The notes under the pieces were generated by a model. The model had not been told where the DNA came from, made no database searches, and saw only the letters and a list, made by a program, of their open reading frames with translations. A stretch of DNA of 64,000 nt, taken from NCBI RefSeq assembly GCF_900215725.1, contig NZ_LT962469.1, forward strand, positions 721,365 to 785,364, written 5' to 3'. Positions 9,480 to 17,632 of the stretch are shown one piece after another; position 1 is the first letter of the stretch, and each line of letters begins with the position of its first letter. The stretch is from Ezakiella peruensis. GTDB lineage: Bacteria; Bacillota; Clostridia; Tissierellales; Peptoniphilaceae. The position numbers and the translations under genes are program-made.

Positions 9480-9508
9480 AATATCGGTTGAAAGCCGATA
9501 TTTTTTTG
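9480..9508 (+). terminator. Rho-independent terminator after the Ca2+ ATPase gene
   Basis: Stem AATATCGG (9480-9487) pairs with CCGATATT (9495-9502) and continues into a T run (9501-9507). It insulates the pilus operon from the ATPase gene. Confidence 0.88.
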
Positions 9509-9519
9509 TTTTTATATTG

Positions 9520-9525
9520 TATAAT
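9520..9525 (+). promoter_or_regulatory. Probable -10 element of the pilus operon
   Basis: A perfect TATAAT lies 22 bp upstream of the ATG at 9547, right after the terminator T-run. No good -35 is visible at 16-18 bp spacing: the T-rich terminator tail occupies that place. Expression may therefore be weak or need an activator; this is inference. Confidence 0.5.
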
Positions 9526-9546
9526 GATTTAAGAGGGAGGGAACAA

Positions 9547-10251
9547 ATGGATTCTAATAATTTACAAAACAATTTGTATACTGATAAAACTGATAGAAGA
9601 AGTTCCCTTGACGTAAACTATTATATTTGTGATAGAAATAGAGAATTGCTTAAATTTGAGGGTTTTAAATACACCAGTTATAAGAGATTTACAAATGATA
9701 TGAAGAGGCTCTTGAAAAGGTACGACGTTTCTATTATGAATATAACAAAAACAGTTACCATGTTTTACGACGATATTAGCTCTCTTGACTTAAGGTTGAA
9801 TATTATAGGATATAATAAAGCTTATTATGATTTTATTTCTATTAATGAAGTAGAGGAAATGGCTTTAAATAAATTTGATTTAGAAAGATTGACCAATTAT
9901 AATTACCTTTATGAGTACGAATATGAAGATAAGGAAGTCTTAGAACTTAAAGCTTTTTTAAAAAAAGAACTCTTAAAAAAGAAAAAGAACAAAGAGATTC
10001 TAAAGAAACTTGTGAACACATTCTCTAGAAAACAACTAAGGCCTTTTATATTTGATTTAAATAATCATTTCGATTCTCAGTATGTAATGGTTGAAAGTGG
10101 CATCGAGCCAGAAGAGACTGATTTATCTAGAGAAAATTTAAATCAAATATACTTGAAAACTAAAGATTGTATATCAAAATATGCTCAGGATATATTTTTT
10201 GATGCTTATTGGAAGGCGTTAAACCAAAGGGTAATTGATAGGTACAGGTAA
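9547..10251 (+). CDS. Hypothetical protein, first gene of pilus-like operon
   Basis: 234 aa from the ATG at 9547; GGGAGGGA at 9534-9541 marks this start rather than the in-frame TTG at 9517. I do not recognise the family. The sequence is rich in Tyr, Asn, Asp and Lys, has no membrane segment or signal peptide, and carries a Lys-rich stretch (KKELLKKKKNKEILKKL) in its second half. It is therefore probably cytoplasmic. The pilin gene starts 13 bp after its stop, so it is co-transcribed with the pilus genes and sits where pilB or pilT often is, but it has no Walker A motif and is not an ATPase of that type. Confidence 0.7.
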   Translation: MDSNNLQNNLYTDKTDRRSSLDVNYYICDRNRELLKFEGFKYTSYKRFTNDMKRLLKRYDVSIMNITKTVTMFYDDISSLDLRLNIIGYNKAYYDFISINEVEEMALNKFDLERLTNYNYLYEYEYEDKEVLELKAFLKKELLKKKKNKEILKKLVNTFSRKQLRPFIFDLNNHFDSQYVMVESGIEPEETDLSRENLNQIYLKTKDCISKYAQDIFFDAYWKALNQRVIDRYR

Positions 10252-10264
10252 GCTGGAGGTTCAT

Positions 10265-10606
10265 ATGAAAAGAAAAAAATTAAAAGCTTTTACTTTGATC
10301 GAACTTGTTATAGTTCTAGTAATTATTTCTATATTACTTGCCGTAGCTATTCCATCTATAAACAAGTACAAGGAAAAAGCTCAAAGCACCGCTGATAACA
10401 TGAACATGCTTGCATTAAAAGAGGCGGCAACAATGTATTGTATTGAAAATGGCTGGGATAATAAAACTGAACTAAGTAAAGAGGATTTGGCTCCATTTTT
10501 AGAGAGCTCTCTTGATGATAGTGACTCTACGGATAAAGCTAAAAAACTATTAGACTCATATTCTGTTGCAGTTCAGGATAAAAAAGTTATTGTTAAGAAG
10601 AAATAG
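10265..10606 (+). CDS. Type IV prepilin, probable major pilin (PilA/ComGC-like)
   Basis: 113 aa. The start is ATG 10265 with GGAGG at 10255-10259, not the upstream in-frame TTG. The class III leader MKRKKLKA is followed by the N-methylation domain FTLIELVIVLVIISILLAV with Glu at +5. The residue before the cleavage site is Ala rather than the usual Gly. After the hydrophobic helix come a KYKEKAQSTADNMN helix and a short globular part with one Cys. It would be an inner-membrane precursor processed by the peptidase encoded next. Its small size and position suggest the main subunit, but a pseudopilin of a competence (ComG) system is also possible. Confidence 0.87.
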   Translation: MKRKKLKAFTLIELVIVLVIISILLAVAIPSINKYKEKAQSTADNMNMLALKEAATMYCIENGWDNKTELSKEDLAPFLESSLDDSDSTDKAKKLLDSYSVAVQDKKVIVKKK

Positions 10607-10631
10607 TCCGAAATTATAAAAGATTCTATTT

Positions 10632-11069
10632 ATGAAGTTATATTTGCTTTTAAGAGTATTTATATTATTAATATTAATTTTTATAGCAATTGAAGATATT
10701 AAAACAAAGTCCGTATCTTCAATTTTTTTGTATGCTATAAATGTTTTTCAAATTGTTTCTGCATATATGATAAAAGACTCTTTGTATTTTGAAAACAAAT
10801 TGATTTTTGCTATAGTAATATTTGCTATATACTTTTCCTTTAAATATTTTAGAAGGATGGTCGGTGAGGCAGATATTATTTTTTTATGCCTACAATTAAT
10901 TTCATTAGATGTAAAATCATTTATTATTTTTTGGTGGATCTACTTAATTATTTCTCTTATTTATGGTATTATATTATATGTAGATAAAAATGATTCACAC
11001 ATACCAATGTTTCCAGCTTTTGCACTTGGAGAGCTTAGTATTATTATTTATCTTGGAGGTATATTATAA
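10632..11069 (+). CDS. Short type IV prepilin peptidase (A24 family)
   Basis: 145-aa polytopic membrane protein with about five or six hydrophobic segments. The two catalytic Asp of A24 peptidases can be placed in IEDIKTKSVSS (about residue 23) and in GEADIIFL (the GxGD-type motif). The N-terminal Cys-containing methylase domain of PilD/ComC is absent, so it may only cleave, or methylation may be done elsewhere. Homology is clear but the sequence is divergent. There is no strong Shine-Dalgarno motif. Its stop overlaps the next start (TAATG). It would process the four prepilins of this operon. Confidence 0.82.
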   Translation: MKLYLLLRVFILLILIFIAIEDIKTKSVSSIFLYAINVFQIVSAYMIKDSLYFENKLIFAIVIFAIYFSFKYFRRMVGEADIIFLCLQLISLDVKSFIIFWWIYLIISLIYGIILYVDKNDSHIPMFPAFALGELSIIIYLGGIL

Positions 11070-12316
11070 TGGGTGATATTTTTATTACCAGTTATTTTGC
11101 TCAGTATTTCGATGGAGAAGAAAGAAGATATTTCTTTTATGATAACTTATATGATGAAAATGGTGTAATAAATGATGAAGTTCTTACTTTGACACTTAAT
11201 AAAATAAATAAATTTTTAGAGTGTAAAACATGCAATGTTTATATTTTGGATCCTAACTCTTATATTGAAACATTTAAAAAGAATGAGAACATTAATAATG
11301 CCATGCTTTATTTAGATAGGACAAAATACAAATCTATTATAGATACTGATAATACTAATTCTGTTTTTAACTTTGATTTAAAAACTATGGAGGCTTTTCA
11401 AAGGGCTTCAGTAGATTTGGGCGTTAATTATAATTTATATAGTTTTTATGACTTACTTAAATCGGAATCAAAAGATGCAAAGAACATTTATTTTATACTT
11501 GAAAAAGATTTTTATTTTTTAATGGCTGTTGATAATGGTCATGTAGAAAAGTATTTTTATGATGATAGAAGTTTCTATAATGATAGAGCTAAAAGAAATA
11601 TAGAGGAAAATGCTGAAAATATAACTGAAGATGAAATTTATGAAAATTTAGATTTTGAATTACTTGCATCTGTATTGGGTGGACTTTTGGAAGACTTAGA
11701 TAGTCCCTCAGACTATAATTTAAAATTAATTCCTTATAATATCAGTGATAATACAAAAGAATACTTATCAACTTTTGCTTTTAAAAATTTAGAAATTATT
11801 AAATACTTTGATATTCCAAGAGTTGGGTTAAACAGTGACCAGAATTTGTTAAATAATTCCAAAAAGAAAGTGAAAAGCCCTCTACTAACAATTTTATTTG
11901 TATCTTTATTAGCAATTTTTATTTTTGAAATATATTATATGCAATCTTTGAAATCTAACCTTGAAAATTTGTACGAGGAATATGAAATTATTGAAAATCA
12001 GAGGATTGATAATTTAATCAGTAAGGATAATAATATTAAAAATCAAGAAGATAAGCTTTCAATGTTTGAAGATTATGAGCAAACTCTATCAAGCTATCAA
12101 TTACTTAACGGTGAAAAAATAATCGATATTTTAGAGGAATTAAATTTAGGCTATGAGATAATAAATGCGAGAGTTGTTGGCGGGGAATTAATTGTAACTA
12201 TAAACAGTTCAGAAGGATTAGATAAGAAGTACTCTGATAAAGTAACTAAGATTAAAAATATGGGTGATACCGCTCAGTATGAGCTAAGCTTTGAGGTGGG
12301 AAATGCAGAATATTAA
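11069..12316 (+). CDS. PilN-like membrane protein of the pilus operon
   Basis: 415 aa with a cytoplasmic N-terminal region of about 265 residues, one membrane segment (about 271-290, PLLTILFVSLLAIFIFEIYY), then a charged coiled coil (about 293-345) and a small C-terminal domain. TM, coil and small domain fit PilN of the PilMNO alignment complex; the N-terminal region is in the place of PilM, but I see no actin-type motifs, so a PilM-PilN fusion is only a guess. It overlaps the peptidase gene by 1 bp and the next gene by 14 bp. The assignment rests on architecture and gene order more than on sequence motifs. Confidence 0.6.
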   Translation: MGDIFITSYFAQYFDGEERRYFFYDNLYDENGVINDEVLTLTLNKINKFLECKTCNVYILDPNSYIETFKKNENINNAMLYLDRTKYKSIIDTDNTNSVFNFDLKTMEAFQRASVDLGVNYNLYSFYDLLKSESKDAKNIYFILEKDFYFLMAVDNGHVEKYFYDDRSFYNDRAKRNIEENAENITEDEIYENLDFELLASVLGGLLEDLDSPSDYNLKLIPYNISDNTKEYLSTFAFKNLEIIKYFDIPRVGLNSDQNLLNNSKKKVKSPLLTILFVSLLAIFIFEIYYMQSLKSNLENLYEEYEIIENQRIDNLISKDNNIKNQEDKLSMFEDYEQTLSSYQLLNGEKIIDILEELNLGYEIINARVVGGELIVTINSSEGLDKKYSDKVTKIKNMGDTAQYELSFEVGNAEY

Positions 12317-13607
12317 TGATAGTATTAATAAAATTAGAATACTAAAAATTACATCCATTATTGCTTTAATTTTGTTATCTATTTTGCTGTTTTTTAAAGG
12401 CATCAGACCATTGAAAAAAGATCTTAGCATTATCGATAAAAAAATAAAAGAATCAAGCTTTCAGTTAAGCTCAAATGAAACACCTTCAGAAGAAGAGTTA
12501 CCAGTAGTAGAATTTGACAACAAAAAATATGATGATTTTTATAATGAGATAGTAGAGTTTTCTAGATTAAATAATCTTGATTATATATCACTAGAAAATA
12601 CTTATGATAATTTCTATGGAAGCACAAGCACATACCCAATGGTAACTAATACTAGATTAGAAATGAGAGATATTGATTTATTAGATGATTTAAAATCAAT
12701 CCTTCCAAACAAGCTTCTAGATTTTACTTTAATTAAAGATGATAAAGTGCACATAGATTTAAAGAATTTATTTATATTCGATAAATCATTTAGCCATAAA
12801 GACTTGACAATAGATAATCGTCTTATTGAGCTTTCCGAGGTTGATACAGAAGAAACTCAAGGTGAAGACGATGGTGAAACTAATGATTCTAAATTAGAAT
12901 CAAATTCTAATCTGGGTGTAGGGAGTGATACTAAGAAAGTTGAGAAAAAAGAGGAATTTGCTTTAATAGATTTTAGAGAAGAAGATCTTGATTTATTATG
13001 TACTCCAATGCATCAAAACATATCAGTTGAAGGCAAATATCAAGTGACGCCTAATAAAAACTATCGATCATATATCGTTAATATATACAACAATTCTGAT
13101 GAAAATGGGTCTGCGCTTGTATCATTTAAAAATAAAAGAGTGAAGTTTTTTACAGGTGAAATAGATGTATTGCTAAAATGTGATTTATTTAATAACATTA
13201 GCCGTAATTTAGAACTATGCGTCACAGATTATTATGGAGAGATTAAGAATATAAGTGGGAATTACAAGGATGGTAAATTTATTTTCCATGTTGAAGATAA
13301 ATATAATTTTCCAATAGAAATTTATGGCATAAAATTTAATATTCCTGATAAAAGTTCAACATCTTTTGCACTTGAAAACTTAAATCTTGAAATAAAAAGT
13401 GACGTATATAATGAAATACTAAAAAATGGAGTTATACGAACAGTCTCTAAGGAAGGAGAGAATAGTATTGATGAATTTATAGATAGTATTTCTGGTGGAG
13501 TAATAAAAGAGGAGTTAATTAACGATAACCAACTGAAGGAAAACGAATTTAAGGATAAAAAAGTTTTCTTGGTTAGATTTAGGAATATATATGAGATCAA
13601 AGAATAA
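12303..13607 (+). CDS. PilO-like membrane protein of the pilus operon
   Basis: 434 aa from the ATG at 12303 (GAGGTGGG at 12293-12300). One N-terminal membrane helix (about residues 12-32) is followed by KKDLSIIDKKIKES, a short coil, and a PilO-like ferredoxin-fold stretch to about residue 160. A low-complexity acidic linker (EVDTEETQGEDDGETNDSK) joins a second extracellular region of about 200 residues that I do not recognise. The C-terminal domain makes it longer than classical PilO. It overlaps the preceding gene and the following prepilin gene by 14-17 bp. Confidence 0.6.
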   Translation: MQNINDSINKIRILKITSIIALILLSILLFFKGIRPLKKDLSIIDKKIKESSFQLSSNETPSEEELPVVEFDNKKYDDFYNEIVEFSRLNNLDYISLENTYDNFYGSTSTYPMVTNTRLEMRDIDLLDDLKSILPNKLLDFTLIKDDKVHIDLKNLFIFDKSFSHKDLTIDNRLIELSEVDTEETQGEDDGETNDSKLESNSNLGVGSDTKKVEKKEEFALIDFREEDLDLLCTPMHQNISVEGKYQVTPNKNYRSYIVNIYNNSDENGSALVSFKNKRVKFFTGEIDVLLKCDLFNNISRNLELCVTDYYGEIKNISGNYKDGKFIFHVEDKYNFPIEIYGIKFNIPDKSSTSFALENLNLEIKSDVYNEILKNGVIRTVSKEGENSIDEFIDSISGGVIKEELINDNQLKENEFKDKKVFLVRFRNIYEIKE

Positions 13608-14046
13608 ATCTGCATTTACAATCTTAGAAATTATAATAGTATTGATTATTATAAGCATATCTTTTTCAATTATATTTTCTTCTAGAGATGCTTATGAAGC
13701 ATATATGGAGCGGCGAGAAGTTGAGAGGATAAAAAATGCAATGGCAGATGCTTCTAGGATGGCTGCAGGCTCTAAAAGAACGGTGGAGTTAAATGTTTCA
13801 GAAGTAGATATGCAGACTCTTACAATTGTTTGTGGAGACTTAAAGAAAGAGTACAAGCTAAAGGGTAATATAAAATTTAAACACCCAGATGGTGAAAAAT
13901 ATTTATTAAAATATAAAATTTACAAGTCTATGGCGCCAAGTGATTCAGGCAGATTTTTTATAAGTGGAGAATATAAGGATTATGAAATAATTTTCACTCC
14001 TGTTATTGCAAAATTTAGAGTTGAGGTAAAAGATAAAAATGATTAG
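13591..14046 (+). CDS. Prepilin-like protein (GspH/ComGD type)
   Basis: 151 aa with leader MRSKNKSA, then FTILEIIIVLIIISISFSIIF: a class III prepilin N-terminus with Glu at +5 and Ala at -1, as in the major pilin of this operon. The C-terminal beta-rich part (VDMQTLTIVCGDLKKEYKL..., EIIFTPVIAKFRVEVK) resembles GspH/FimT-type minor pilins. It overlaps the next gene by 8 bp. Confidence 0.82.
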   Translation: MRSKNKSAFTILEIIIVLIIISISFSIIFSSRDAYEAYMERREVERIKNAMADASRMAAGSKRTVELNVSEVDMQTLTIVCGDLKKEYKLKGNIKFKHPDGEKYLLKYKIYKSMAPSDSGRFFISGEYKDYEIIFTPVIAKFRVEVKDKND

Positions 14047-14362
14047 ACAAAAAAAGAAGAAAAATGGATTTACTTTATTGGAACTATTGATTGTTATTTT
14101 AGTTGTTTCAATTTCATTTTCATCTATAGCCTTTTGCCTAAATTCAATAAATAAAAAGCAAAAAGACTTGTATACAAATAATGCTGAGCTTCTAAACATT
14201 GAAAATTATATTTATCAATGCCAGGCAAATGGCAGTATAGAGGCAACAGATTTATATAATATTAGCTTAATAAATTCTTTTAATAATATTCGCACTTATA
14301 AGTTAGATTACAATAAGGATGGTAAGGATTTTGAAATATGTTTTTCAATCAAAGAAAAATAA
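14039..14362 (+). CDS. Prepilin-like protein (minor pilin)
   Basis: 107 aa. Leader MIRQKKKKNG precedes FTLLELLIVILVVSISFSSIAF, with Gly at -1 and Glu at +5. The mature part after the helix is short and contains one Cys (QCQANG). It is probably a minor pilin of the GspI/ComGE class; the subtype is uncertain. It overlaps both neighbours, consistent with an ordered set of minor pilins translated together. Confidence 0.8.
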   Translation: MIRQKKKKNGFTLLELLIVILVVSISFSSIAFCLNSINKKQKDLYTNNAELLNIENYIYQCQANGSIEATDLYNISLINSFNNIRTYKLDYNKDGKDFEICFSIKEK

Positions 14363-14891
14363 GGCAGCATTTACCTTGCTAGAAGTTATAATTTCTATTG
14401 TCTTTATATCACTGCTAATGACTGGCTTAATATTTTTTAAAGATGTCCTAACTAATTCTAAAGCAGAAGAAAATAACAAAAATTATTTTGATCTTTTTGA
14501 TGCCTCGTATTTTATTGCTAATCAAATTAAAATAGCAAATACATACAGTATAGTTGAAATTAAGGATAGATTTAATAGCATTGACAAGCAATATGTTTTT
14601 GAGTCATATCCTTTTGAAGATAAAGAAAAGGATATAAAAAAAGAAATAGCTAAAAAGAAAAAAGTTAATTATTATTATTTTGAAAATGATAATGGTAATT
14701 TAAAGTATAGGGCTTACAATACTCCCATCAGAGGGAAACTAGTATATAATGCTTTTTCTGACAATATTATTATTAAAAATATAGATACATTTGATCTTTC
14801 ATATAATGATGGTATTTTTGAAATATATATTAAAGACAAGTTTGGGAATGAAAGTAGAAGAAAAGTTTTGTCTGGGGTCTACAATGAATAA
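14319..14891 (+). CDS. Prepilin-like protein (GspJ/ComGF type)
   Basis: 190 aa. The stretch KKNKAAFTLLEVIISIVFISLLMTGLIF is a class III prepilin signal with Ala at -1. The start is uncertain: ATG 14319 gives a 17-residue leader, and an in-frame TTG at 14331 gives a 13-residue one. Both lie inside the previous gene. The C-terminal part has alternating beta and charged segments of the PilW/GspJ kind (YDLSYNDGIFEIYIKD). It overlaps the next gene by 8 bp. Confidence 0.78.
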   Translation: MVRILKYVFQSKKNKAAFTLLEVIISIVFISLLMTGLIFFKDVLTNSKAEENNKNYFDLFDASYFIANQIKIANTYSIVEIKDRFNSIDKQYVFESYPFEDKEKDIKKEIAKKKKVNYYYFENDNGNLKYRAYNTPIRGKLVYNAFSDNIIIKNIDTFDLSYNDGIFEIYIKDKFGNESRRKVLSGVYNE

Positions 14892-15840
14892 AAAATATAA
14901 TGGCTCAGTCTTGATATGGTTTATATGTTTTTTAATGTTAATCAGCAGTATAGTAATGATTAAATTAGAGGATGTGTATAGAAAAAATCAAATACTTGAG
15001 CTGGAAGTAAAAGGATTTCAAGTCGAACAAGATATATACAGTACAATGCTTTATTTTTTTGAAAAATACAAGGGCAGAATGGTCGAAGATGCTTTTAAAA
15101 ATATTCATTGGGATACCTTAACAAATCTAAATATGAATAGATACTACCCAAATAATTTTATTAATGAGAAAGTTTCTTTTGAAAGCATGATAGCCCTGGA
15201 TTCATTTGTTAATTTCAATATGTTTTATAAATCTGAAAGCACATCAATCAACTCAATCTATGAAAATTTTACTGTGGATACAGTCAATAAAATACTGTCG
15301 ACTTGTAAAGATGAGGTAATAGATAATACATCAGATAATATTTTTCAAAATGAAAAAAATAGGTTGATAAACCAGGCCTTAGAGAATTTAGAGCCATTAT
15401 ATGATGAACAATTTATGACCATTATTGAACTGGAACCTGGTGATAATTATATAACGATTGAAAATTTGCAAATTATTGTAAAAAATGAAGATAGGGAAGT
15501 TCTTAAAACACCTTTAACCTTTACAACTTATATAGTAGGACCTGATTCAAATACAAATATTTTCTTTGACTTAAATGATGGTTTTGAGTTTAACCACTTG
15601 TATATTTTTAATAACGGAGATGTAAGTTCAAAGCACTTAAAGTTTAATGGATTTTTATGTATAAAATCAGGAAATCTATATATAGATGAATTAGAGGGAT
15701 CTGGAAGAATTATTATTGATGGATATTTGCAGGCAATCAATAGGGATAAAGTAAATATGGGTGAATTTAATATTGCAAATAAATTTGCTTTAATAAATAG
15801 AGTGTTTGCAGATCCAAGGATTATAAATTATAAAAGATAA
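14884..15840 (+). CDS. PilX-like membrane protein, last gene of pilus operon
   Basis: 318 aa from the ATG at 14884, which overlaps the previous stop (ATGAATAA). The N-terminus MNKKYNGSVLIWFICFLMLISSIVMI resembles a PilX/GspK prepilin with Gly before the hydrophobic helix but lacks Glu at +5, as is common for tip pseudopilins. The remainder is a large extracellular domain of unknown fold. Its late part has a repeating Phe/Gly/Asp pattern (FNHLYIFNNGDVSSKHLKF, LEGSGRIIIDGYLQ) suggestive of a beta-helix. The function is unknown; it may be a tip or adhesive component. Confidence 0.6.
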   Translation: MNKKYNGSVLIWFICFLMLISSIVMIKLEDVYRKNQILELEVKGFQVEQDIYSTMLYFFEKYKGRMVEDAFKNIHWDTLTNLNMNRYYPNNFINEKVSFESMIALDSFVNFNMFYKSESTSINSIYENFTVDTVNKILSTCKDEVIDNTSDNIFQNEKNRLINQALENLEPLYDEQFMTIIELEPGDNYITIENLQIIVKNEDREVLKTPLTFTTYIVGPDSNTNIFFDLNDGFEFNHLYIFNNGDVSSKHLKFNGFLCIKSGNLYIDELEGSGRIIIDGYLQAINRDKVNMGEFNIANKFALINRVFADPRIINYKR

Positions 15841-15869
15841 TTGATTATTTTACAATTATATGTTAAAAT
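15841..15869 (+). promoter_or_regulatory. Sigma-A type promoter of efp
   Basis: TTGATT (15841-15846), a 17-bp spacer and TAAAAT (15864-15869) precede the efp start by about 28 bp. The -35 begins right after the stop of the last pilus gene. Confidence 0.65.
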
Positions 15870-15896
15870 ATCTGTATAAGAAACGGGAGGTTAATT

Positions 15897-16454
15897 ATGA
15901 TATCAGCAGGTGAATTTAGAAAAGGTGTTACTTTTGTAATGGATGGAGATGTTTGGCAAGTTCTTGATTTCCAACACGTAAAGCCAGGTAAGGGTGCTGC
16001 ATTTGTAAGTACTAAAATCAGAAATGTTGTTAAAGGTGGCACACGTGAATTAAACTTCAACCCATCAGATAGATACGAAAAGGCCAATATTCAAACAAAA
16101 GAAATGCAATACTTATATAATGATGGTGAATTGTATTATTTTATGGATAATGAAACATACGAACAAATGCCACTTGGCAAAGATGCAGTGGAAGAAGCTC
16201 TTCAATTTTTAAGAGAAAATGATACAGCTACCATTAGATTTTTTGATGGAAAACCATTTGAAGTCCTAGCTCCAAACTTTGTGGAACTTAAGGTTACAGA
16301 AACTGAACCAGGAGTAAAAGGAGATACATCAAGCTCAGCCACAAAATCAGCAACTGTAGAAACTGGTTTTTCATTACAAGTTCCACTATTTGTTGAAAGT
16401 GGAGACGTCTTGAAGATAGATACCAGAACTGGAGAATACTTATCTAGAGTATAA
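15897..16454 (+). CDS. efp: Translation elongation factor P
   Basis: 185 aa, full length. EF-P binds between the P and E sites and relieves stalling at proline runs. The KOW-like N-terminal domain contains [11 protein letters not shown], with the lysine loop that is modified in many bacteria; the OB domains carry the C-terminal signature [23 protein letters not shown] precedes the ATG. It has its own promoter and is followed 12 bp later by the CD1247-like gene. Confidence 0.97.
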   Translation: MISAGEFRKGVTFVMDGDVWQVLDFQHVKPGKGAAFVSTKIRNVVKGGTRELNFNPSDRYEKANIQTKEMQYLYNDGELYYFMDNETYEQMPLGKDAVEEALQFLRENDTATIRFFDGKPFEVLAPNFVELKVTETEPGVKGDTSSSATKSATVETGFSLQVPLFVESGDVLKIDTRTGEYLSRV

Positions 16455-16466
16455 AAAGGAGGAGTT

Positions 16467-16784
16467 ATGACTATTAAAAAAGTATCATACTTAAAAGGTT
16501 TAGCAGAAGGCTATGGATTAACAGGTGAAGATAGCAAGCTTGAAAAAATTGTTTTAGAAATGCTAGATTGCATGGAAGACATGGCTAATGAAGTAGATTT
16601 TTTAAACTCTGATTTTCAAAGCCTAGAAAATTATGTTGAAATGCTCGATGATGATTTAGCTGAGCTAGAAATGCTATTTGAAGATGACGATGATTATTGC
16701 TTCGATGAAGATGACGACGATTGGGATGATTTAAATTGGGATGAAGATGACAACGAATCATCCGATGAATCAGATAATTTTTAG
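16467..16784 (+). CDS. CD1247-type small acidic protein
   Basis: 105 aa. Residues 1-70 (VSYLKGLAEGYGL, KIVLEMLDCMEDMANEVDFL, ENYVEMLDDDLAELE) match the N-terminal domain of clostridial CD1247-like proteins, which are often encoded next to efp and asp23. In many relatives a zinc ribbon follows; here the tail is a run of Asp and Glu with two Trp and a single Cys, so the ribbon is lost or replaced. The function is unknown; it is probably cytoplasmic. Confidence 0.75.
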   Translation: MTIKKVSYLKGLAEGYGLTGEDSKLEKIVLEMLDCMEDMANEVDFLNSDFQSLENYVEMLDDDLAELEMLFEDDDDYCFDEDDDDWDDLNWDEDDNESSDESDNF

Positions 16785-16805
16785 TTTTAACTTCTAGGAG
16801 GAATT

Positions 16806-17186
16806 ATGAATAATAATGAAAACACAAGCATAGTTCAGGGCAATGTTACTATTTCGGAAAATGTTATTGCTAATATCGCTAGACTTGCTACAGAAGAAAT
16901 CGATGGTGTTTGTAAAACAGTAAAAACTGTTACTGAAACATTTACTGATATCTTCTCAAATAAACAAAGTCAAGGTGTTAAGGTAAATATTGCTGAAGAT
17001 ATTATCAATTTGGAAATTGCAGTTGAGCTTAACTATGGTGTTGATATTGAAAACACATGTAGAGAAATTCAAAAAAACGTTAAAAACTCAGTAGAATCTA
17101 TGACAAACTTAGAAGTAGAATATGTTAATGTTTTAGTTACAAGTTTAAACACAGATTCTAACTTTAAAGAGAAAGTGAATGCATAA
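16806..17186 (+). CDS. Asp23/Gls24 family envelope stress protein
   Basis: 126 aa of the Asp23 (DUF322) family: VTISENVIANIARLATEEIDGV at the start and NLEIAVELNYGVDIENTCREIQ in the middle are the family hallmarks. Members are abundant membrane-associated or cytoplasmic proteins linked to cell-wall stress. AGGAGG precedes the ATG. A terminator begins at its stop codon, closing the efp group. Confidence 0.92.
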   Translation: MNNNENTSIVQGNVTISENVIANIARLATEEIDGVCKTVKTVTETFTDIFSNKQSQGVKVNIAEDIINLEIAVELNYGVDIENTCREIQKNVKNSVESMTNLEVEYVNVLVTSLNTDSNFKEKVNA

Positions 17187-17211
17187 AGCCCTTAGATAAG
17201 GGCTTTTTTTA
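17185..17211 (+). terminator. Rho-independent terminator after asp23-like gene
   Basis: Stem AAAGCCCTT (17185-17193) with AAGGGCTTT (17198-17206), then a T run. nusB starts 11 bp later. Confidence 0.9.
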
Positions 17212-17221
17212 AGATGATATT

Positions 17222-17632
17222 ATGAGAATAGAAAACAGAAAAAAACATCGTGAAGAAGCTATAAAAATTTTATATGCTATGGAAATAAATAATCAGTTTA
17301 ATACTGAATTTATTGATAACTATGCAATAAACAATAATATTGAAAAAGACTCTATGTCGTATACATATGAGTTGCTTTTAGAGTATCTGGATAACAAAGA
17401 TAATATTGAGGATATTATTAATAGAGAAGAAAAAAATTATAAATTTAACAGAATTCCTCTTCTAGACAAGTGTATTGTAAGGCTGGCACTCGTAGAAATT
17501 AAATATTTGGACATACCAATTGGAGTGGCGATAAACGAAGCGGTTGAAATTTCTAAAATATATTCAGAAGTAGATTCCTATAAAGTTGTAAATTCACTTT
17601 TAGGTAAAATATCGAGGTCTATGAATGATTGA
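17222..17632 (+). CDS. nusB: Transcription antitermination factor NusB
   Basis: 136 aa, all-helical NusB fold: RIENRKKHREEAIKILYAMEI at the N-terminus and the C-terminal signature LDIPIGVAINEAVEISKIYSEVDSYKVVNSLLGKI. Forms the rRNA antitermination complex with NusE (S10). The stop overlaps the xseA start by 8 bp. The cluster nusB-xseA-xseB-ispA-recN is a common Firmicute arrangement, here lacking dxs, tlyA and argR. Confidence 0.95.
   Translation: MRIENRKKHREEAIKILYAMEINNQFNTEFIDNYAINNNIEKDSMSYTYELLLEYLDNKDNIEDIINREEKNYKFNRIPLLDKCIVRLALVEIKYLDIPIGVAINEAVEISKIYSEVDSYKVVNSLLGKISRSMND

Noticed and set aside
9517-9546. TTG start 10 codons upstream of the first pilus-operon gene
   Set aside because: It lies within the terminator tail and -10 box, while GGGAGGGA marks ATG 9547.
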